DNA from: Elgaria multicarinata webbii
Lineage: Eukaryota > Chordata > Lepidosauria > Squamata > Anguidae
Reading direction: 5' to 3'
Assembly: GCF_023053635.1 (NCBI RefSeq)
Contig: NC_086178.1
Location: 37,432,726-37,496,725, forward strand
Length of the DNA stretch: 64,000 nt
Below the pieces are notes generated by a model. It worked only from the letters and a program-made list of their open reading frames with translations. It did not search any database and was not told where the DNA came from. This document shows positions 38,042 through 45,955 of the stretch, piece by piece (within the stretch, counting starts at the first letter, position 1; each line of letters opens with the position of its first letter). The position numbers and the translations under genes were made by a program.

Positions 38042-41000
38042 TATAGCACCATCAATGTACATGGTGCTGTACAGAGTAAAACAGTAAATAGCAAGACCCT
38101 GCCGCATAGGCTTACAATCTAATAAAATCATAGTAAAACAATAAGGAGGGGAAGAGAATGCAAACAGGTACAGGGTAGGGTAAGCAGGCACAGGGTAGGG
38201 TAAAACTAACAGTAGAAAGTAACAGTAGAAGTCTGCACAACATCAAGTTTTAAAAGCTTTAGGAAAAAGAAAAGTTTTTAGTTGAGCTTTAAAAGCTGCG
38301 GTTGAACTTGTAGTTCTCAAATGTTCTGGAAGAGCATTCCAGGCGTAAGGGGCAGCAGACGAAAATGGACGAAGCTGAGCAAGGGAAGTAGAGGCCCTTG
38401 GGCAGGCGAGAAACATGGCATCAGAGGAGCGAAGAGTACGAGCGGGGCAATAGTGTGAGATGAGAGAGGAGAGATAGGAAGGAGCTAGACCGTGAAAAGC
38501 TTTGAAGGTTAACAGGAGAAGTTTATATTGGATTCTGAAGTGAATTGGAAGCCAATGAAGAGATTTCAGAAGCGGAGTAACATGGTCGGAGCGGCGAGCC
38601 AAGAAGATGATCTTTGCGGCAGAGTGGTGAACAGAAACCAACGGACTGATGTGAGAAGAAGGAAGGCCAGAGAGAAGAAGGTTGCAGTAGTCCAACCGTG
38701 AAATAACCAGTGCATGAACAAGCGTCTTGGCAGAAAAGACAGACAAAAATGATCGAATCCTGGCAATATTATACAGGAAAAATCGACAAGATTTAGCTAC
38801 TGCCTCAATATGAGGAATAAAGGAGAGCGAGGAGTCGAAGATAAAGCCAAGGCTACGAGCTTCCTTGACCGGAGTAAGCGTAACATCATTGACAGTAAGA
38901 GAGAATGAGAGATGAGGAGAAGGTTTAGGAGGAAAAACAAGCAATTCAGTCTTTGCCATGTTAAGCTTCAAGTGACGATGAAGCAGCCAAGCTGAGATAT
39001 CTGAAAGACATGCCGAGATACGATCGTGAACATCAGGAGAAAGTTCCGGAGATGACAGATATAGTTGTGTATCATCGGCGTACAGATGATATTGGAGGCC
39101 ATGAGATTGAATAAGCTTGCCCAAGGGCAACATGTATAAGGAAAACAACAACGGGCCAAGCACCGAGCCTTGCGGAACCCCTACTGAAAGGGGAAAGGAG
39201 GAAGACGAGCTGCCATTAGCCAACACGCTGAAAGAGCGACCCGCTAGATAGGAGGCAAACCAGTTATAGACAGAGCCACAAAATCCAAGGTCATGAAGGG
39301 AATCTAAGAGAAGATCATGATCAACCGTGTCAAAGGCTGCAGTTAGATCAAGGAGAATAAGAACGGAATAATGGCCTTTAGACTTGGCAGTAAGGAGATC
39401 ATTGGTGATCTTAGTAAGGGCTGTTTCGGTGGAATGCAGGGGACGGAATCCAGATTGAAATGGATCCAAAGCAGAGTTACTAGAAAGAAAGTCAAGACAG
39501 CGAGAGTAGACCACACGCTCCAGGATCTTTGAAACAAACGGCAACAAAGAGACAGGTTGGTAGTTAGACAGAGATAGCCTATCAAGAGTAGGTTTCTTGA
39601 GAATGGGAGAGACTGTAGCATGTTTAAAAGCAGAAGGAAATGAACCAGAGGACAGAGAAAGATTAATAATATGTAGCAAGGAAGGGAGGATAGCAGGAAT
39701 ACTATCTACAGGATCTCAGTCCCTTTCACAAACAGAAAGAACAGAATTTATTTATTTATTTATTTATTTGTTACATTTTTATACCGCCCAATAGCCAAAG
39801 CTCTCTGGGCGGTTCACAAAAGGGCAACTCTGGATCCAATCACATACCTCTGACATCCCTACCATCTCTATTATTTTCCTAGGTGCTAGTATTACTTCAC
39901 CATTTATCCTCCTGTTTTCAAAATAGTTGATAGAACCTCTCCTGAAAACAAGGTGCTGCTTTTTTAAATTCAAGTTGAGCAGGTGTAGAATTTCAATTCT
40001 ACACTGGCTTTGTTATGGACAACCATCTGTGGCTGGATAAATGCCCAGTAAATAACAATATGTACCACAATAATGATTGTTAGCACTTTGCTATTGTGGT
40101 AAATGCTTCAATATTTTGGTTACTAAGAAGATTGGATAATGGCTCTTTAAGTGTATACGCTGATTGGCGTTCCTACTTTACTTCTTAGTAAAAAAGTATA
40201 CTAATCTTGGTTGTGACCTAAGTCTTCTACTGTAGTACACATAGTTCATGCACCAGTAACAATTGGGAAAAATTATACACTGATGGTACGCAGACCAGGA
40301 TATCAGATTAGAATAGTGTCAGACAGAGTAGGGCCTTTACTACTATAGTGGGTGGGCTTTGGTATGCTTTACTTATTGAGATCAGGAGCTCTTCTCTTTG
40401 CAAGTGATGCAAAACATGTATTTATTTGAACTTGCTTTTGGTTTATTTTGTAGTTTGCCCACTGACTTGTAGTATGTTTTAATTATGTTTTATGCTCTAC
40501 GGCTGTGTTGAATGTACTATGCCACTTTAACCTTTGAGAAAAGCAGCCTAAAAATGTTTTAAATAAATAGAATATAAACAAGGTTTATGGAGTACTTTGA
40601 ATCATTGAACAGCTCTAGTTTATTTTACAATAGCTAACTTAAACCCATTATGAAAATACATTTTATTATCTAGCTAGTTGTGACTGAATGCTTTATTTTC
40701 TTTTTCTTTTTTGCAAGAAACAAACAGCTCTATGATACCATCACAAAAGATGTAGGCATTCCACCTAAATTCATTCGGTATGTCCATGTTATGTCTAAAA
40801 TGTCAACAGCTAATTCATTCAGATATTTTATATAATAATATATTTAAGTAACTAAAGCGTATATATATTAGGTTTAGTTTCCAAAACCTTTTTAAAGGTC
40901 CAAAATGGAATTGTGTATTTATTTCGAGCCAACCTGTTGATTTAAGCACCTGAATAGGTAGTTAAACCACCTAGCTGCCTGTATATTGGTGACAAAGGTA

Positions 41001-43621
41001 GTGTCAGTAGCCTAGTGACTTTACATATACTGCTTTGGCAAACCACCGATTTCAAGTCTACCTTTGGAAACCTAGAATGTTGTTAGCTTGGCTGTCTTCT
41101 TGTTGGTACTAGTTGTTCAAAATTTCAAGAATGATGTGCTGCTGCCTAGAATGAAACATTAGAATAAAACAATAGATAATCTCTATTGGAGCTTAAATTG
41201 GTGGAACACCTGGTGTATTACTGTATACTATAACACAGATTGCTTCCATGCACCCACATTTTGAACTAACTGAAGTTTAGTTTTTAAAAATCCCCATGTT
41301 GGTTAGTAAACAGCACCACTTATGTATGCACATGTTTAGGTTCCAGCTGAATTCCTGTGTGATTGCAATCCTCTAACACTATTTTTTAAAACAAACAAAC
41401 AAACACTTGCAGTTATGTTATGCTAACTGAAAAGCAGGGAAAATTAAGTAGCTAAGTTTTCTAGCTGGGCTGTGAAACTCACTAGATAAGATTATAAGAA
41501 GAGCTGTGCTGGATCAGTGCAAAAGTCTATCTAGCCCAGCATTCTGTACCAACAAGTAGCCAACCACATGCCCATGGAAAGCCCACACCAGGACATGAGT
41601 GCAACAGCACTCTCCCAGTGACATTCACAGCAACCAGTGTACAAAGATGTACTGCTTCTGATACTGGCAGTAATATAGAGCCATCAGGACTAGTAGTAAT
41701 TAATAGTCTGATCCTCCATGAATTTAACTAATACCCTTTTAAAGCCACCCCAAGCTGGTGGCCATCAATACATCTTGTGGTAGTGAATTCCATAGTTTAT
41801 CAATGTGATCTGAAAGAGGGGGGAAATTCCCTATCACTTTCTCCACACCATGAATAACTATACATTTTCATCATGTCTCCCTCTACTTGCCTTTATTTTA
41901 AGCTAGACAGTCCCAGACATTGTAACCTTACCTTAAAGGCAAGTTGCTCCAGTCCCTTGATGATTTCGGTTGCCCTTTTCTTCACCCTCACAAGCTCTAT
42001 GAAATCTTCTGAGGCACAGTGACCAGAACTGCATACAATATTACAAGTCTGGTCACACCATAGATTCATATGAGGGCACTTTTCACAGCAGTCACACGGT
42101 AGATCAACATTTTCATTGAGCTGTCCACCACAACACCAAGATTTCTTTCTTGGTCAGTCACTGCCAGCTCAGATCCCATAAGTGTATACATGAGGTTAGG
42201 AATTTTGTTTCATTTTATTTATTTTTGCCTAAATACACATCACATTGAGTCATATCTGAGTTTGGAGAGAACCTTTTGGAGTTCTTTGCAATCTGTTTTT
42301 CTTTAAACCACCTTAAATAATTTGGTCTTATCAGCAAACATTACCACCTCACTGCTTAGTCTAACCCCAGATCATTTATACACCGGTTGAAAAGTACAAA
42401 TTCCTCTCCTCTTACAGTTTGCAGTCAAATCAATAAAGTCAGGTTGTCTGACTAGATTTAGCTGTGAAATTGACTAGACTATAGGTCAGCTATTCCAAGG
42501 TGAAATGTATGGGACTTATAGCATGATCTGAAACTATGTTTACTTAGAAGTAAGCTTAGCCACAATCCTCTTGCCCTGTGCTGCAGGTACTCTTTAATTA
42601 AAAAAAAATTCAATTGCACTGCTCCAAAAACTAAAGGACGCCATGAGCATGCACACACACACAGACACACCAGAGTGCTAAAATGATTTTGAGAAGCACC
42701 CACTTCAAAATATTGGGATAAGGGTGTGTGTGGCAACCAATGAGAGCTGGGGAAGGAGACAACACCAATGAGAGCTATATAATGCCCACCATGTGGGCAC
42801 AGCATAGTAAGTTGTGCACACTGAAAAAAATGCTAGACCCCTGAAATGTTGCGATTCTGCTTGTAGCTTACAGTGGAAGCACAATGATGGTTAGCTCTAG
42901 GAGCCATCTTTGTACAAGCTGCCTGCGTAGCTTATCACATGACAGCCAATAACATTCCCTTACCAGCAGCAAGAGGCTGGTTAATCACCAGAGCTGATAT
43001 TACCTACCAGAACATTAAATTCTATGCATCTGTAGAGTCCATTTTGGTGAAGCATCAGAGTATTAAATCCACAAGGTTCTAAGGGGAAAGGGTACAAGCT
43101 CTAAAAGGCCCTGAGCTGGATGTTCACAATATGTTGCATTTTCCTTCTCAGGCTTAGCCTACTAATAAATGGGGGGGAGGGGAATGGTCTATTGTTTATA
43201 TGTTGTCAAATCAGAACAGAACAATAGAACAGAATAAGTAGTGAGCACAACTGGGATATAGTAATTAACAGCTTAGATATTTTTATATGGCTGAACTCTT
43301 GTTTCTTTAACAAAGACATTTGGCTTGATTGGGGATGAATAAGCAACAGAAAATGGTTGCTAGAAGTGTATTTATCTCTTGCACATAAAACTTAGATTGG
43401 GCAGATTTTCTGGAACTTATCCTTTCAATACTTTCTTCCCTTTTCCCCTCTCACAGAGCTGATGGAGGTGTCAGTAACAATACTTTTGTGATGCAAATGA
43501 CTTCTGATTTAATTAATAAAACAATAAATAAGCCTGAAAGTACAGACATGTCTTGTCTTGGAGCAGCTTTTCTAGCAGGCCTTGCTGTAGGTACGTATAT
43601 AGCCTAAAAATTAGGGAAGGA

Positions 43622-43673
<52 letters not shown>

Positions 43674-45906
43674 TGTATGTGTGTTATGTATGTATTCCAT
43701 ATTATAATGCAAAGATTTGTAGATGACGAGTATTAGTGGAAGTTTCTGTGATATATGCTGCCTAGTTTTCCACCTACATACTTTGATCAGGTGAAATTAG
43801 AATACAGAATTATTTGTTTATGTTTAATACCTTCATAACGATACTGTAAATTGGATATTGACTAAACATTGCAGGCTACACTGTACATATTGATTACTAA
43901 AAGTCCTTTTCTAGGACACATACCACTTTTAAAAGAGGGAGCTTATCAAAGTAATCACTTAGCAGGCATACAATTAAGTATGTGAGTGCACAGAGTATTT
44001 GATACGCCATGATGTAAAGTAGTTTTCCCCGATGAGGTGCCCTCCAGATGTTTTGAACTTCAACTCCTATTAACCTGTCAGTATGGCCAATGGTGAGTGA
44101 TAATTGAAACAGTAGTCCAAAATTATCTAGAGGGCACCAGGTTTGGGAAGGTTAATGTAGAATCTTAAAAAAGACAACTGCTCAAACTGTAAACCTAAAC
44201 CATAAGCCTAAACGTCCTGAAATGTTTGATAGTACGTTATATAGAGAGACGTATTTTGTACTGCTTCAAAAATCTCCTATTGTTTTATAGAACAGTTGGC
44301 AGTATATAGCATCAGCTGTCTTCTAGGCTCCGGTTCTAAGCTGAACAAGATCCATTGAAATGTTATGGATCTGACCTTGTATTTGTAAGGCACTGATTCA
44401 TAAACCCTTTGTGGTTAAGATAGTTTTCATGCATTTAGTAGACTTAATAATCTTAATCACCAGTGGTGCAATTGTTGCATAATGAAGGCGTGGTTGTTCT
44501 TCTATTCCCCATCCCCCACCCCAAATAGTCATGATGTCACAAGAGTCCAGAGGAAATTAAAACACTATTTATTTATTTATTTATTTATTTAGAATATTTA
44601 TATACCGCTCCCCATTGAAAAATTTTGGAGTGATGTACAAGGTAAAATGAAAAAAAAAAAAAAAACAGAATAAAACCAGTTACAACAAAATTTAAAAGAA
44701 CCAATAACAGTAATCCAAGGCTGCATGTTAAAGAAAGGCTTCTTGGAATAAAGATGTTTTCAGGAGGCGCCGAAAGGAGTACAAGGTTGGTGCCTGCCTG
44801 ACCTCCAGAGGCAGGGAATTCCACAGGAGGGGCGCCACCACACTGAAGGCTCTTCCCCTGGTGGATTCCAATCGGAGGATGGATCTAGGTGGAACCACCA
44901 GGAGCAGGCCCTCGGATGACCTCAGTGACCGGGCAGGTTGGTAAGGGAGAAGGCGCTCTCTCAGGTATCCTGGTCCCAAGTTGTTTAGGGCTTTGTACAC
45001 AAGTACAAGACCCTTAAACCTGGCCCAGTAGCGAATAGGCAGCTAGTGCAGTTCCCTCAGCAGAGGAGTTACATGCTGGAAAGGGGCAGCTCCAGACAAC
45101 AGCCGAGCTGCAGCACGTATTAGACCCTTGCATCACTATAATGTTCTAGAGGAGACAGAAAATGAAGTACACTGGCTACTTTTTCCATATTTCATCCTCC
45201 CCACCAAGAATCCCAGTGTTGCCATATGTGTCTATCCCTGTGCAGAAGATTAGGCTTGGTAGTATATAGTGGTCTGCCTGCACAACACCTACACAGACCT
45301 CTGAAACGTAAGGCTAGCCAGGTGTATCTTGTTGAATGCTCACTATGAGGCAGGAGTCTTTCCAAGGTTTACTTTGTCAACGGTAGGTTTGCCATCCTTT
45401 CCTGGCTTGAACCAACCTTGATCGAATCTGTTCCTCTGCAGTTTTCCCATTGATGGGAAATGACGTTTTATTGTAACTGGTTTTATTTAAATTTGTTTAT
45501 CTTTAATATGATTTTATTAATATGTTAGTATTGTTTTTATGCTGTAAGCTGCCTAGGGAAGACTATGGTCTTGAAAGCTAGCTAAGAAATGGATCAAATA
45601 AATAAAATAAATGAATGTAGAAGGGCTGGCTGGAGGCTTTATATGTAGCTGGGACCTCCTTACGTGTCTTTATCTTATGGAAAGTTTGGTCTCATGCAAT
45701 GCAAATAGCTGTACACAAATAGCATGAGCATAGCCCCAAACGGAAGGTCAAGTTCATATACAGTAGTTGAAGTGTTTTAGGGAATGCCTTGTCCCTAACA
45801 AGAAAAGTCTCTCACAAAAAAAGCTGTAGTTGATGGCTGTATTAGTATTAAAACATACCAAATTATCTTAATTCAGTAGATATTACATGCTTCTTATTGG
45901 TGGCTA

Positions 45907-45955
<49 letters not shown>

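Larger units (their letters stand above)
37037..40717 (+). other. GK5 intron 13
   Basis: Contains a half palindromic repeat (37242-37290), a large antisense L2 copy (37993-39710) and an L2 tail (39746-39830). 39840-40700 and 37300-37990 show nothing identifiable. Confidence 0.7.
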
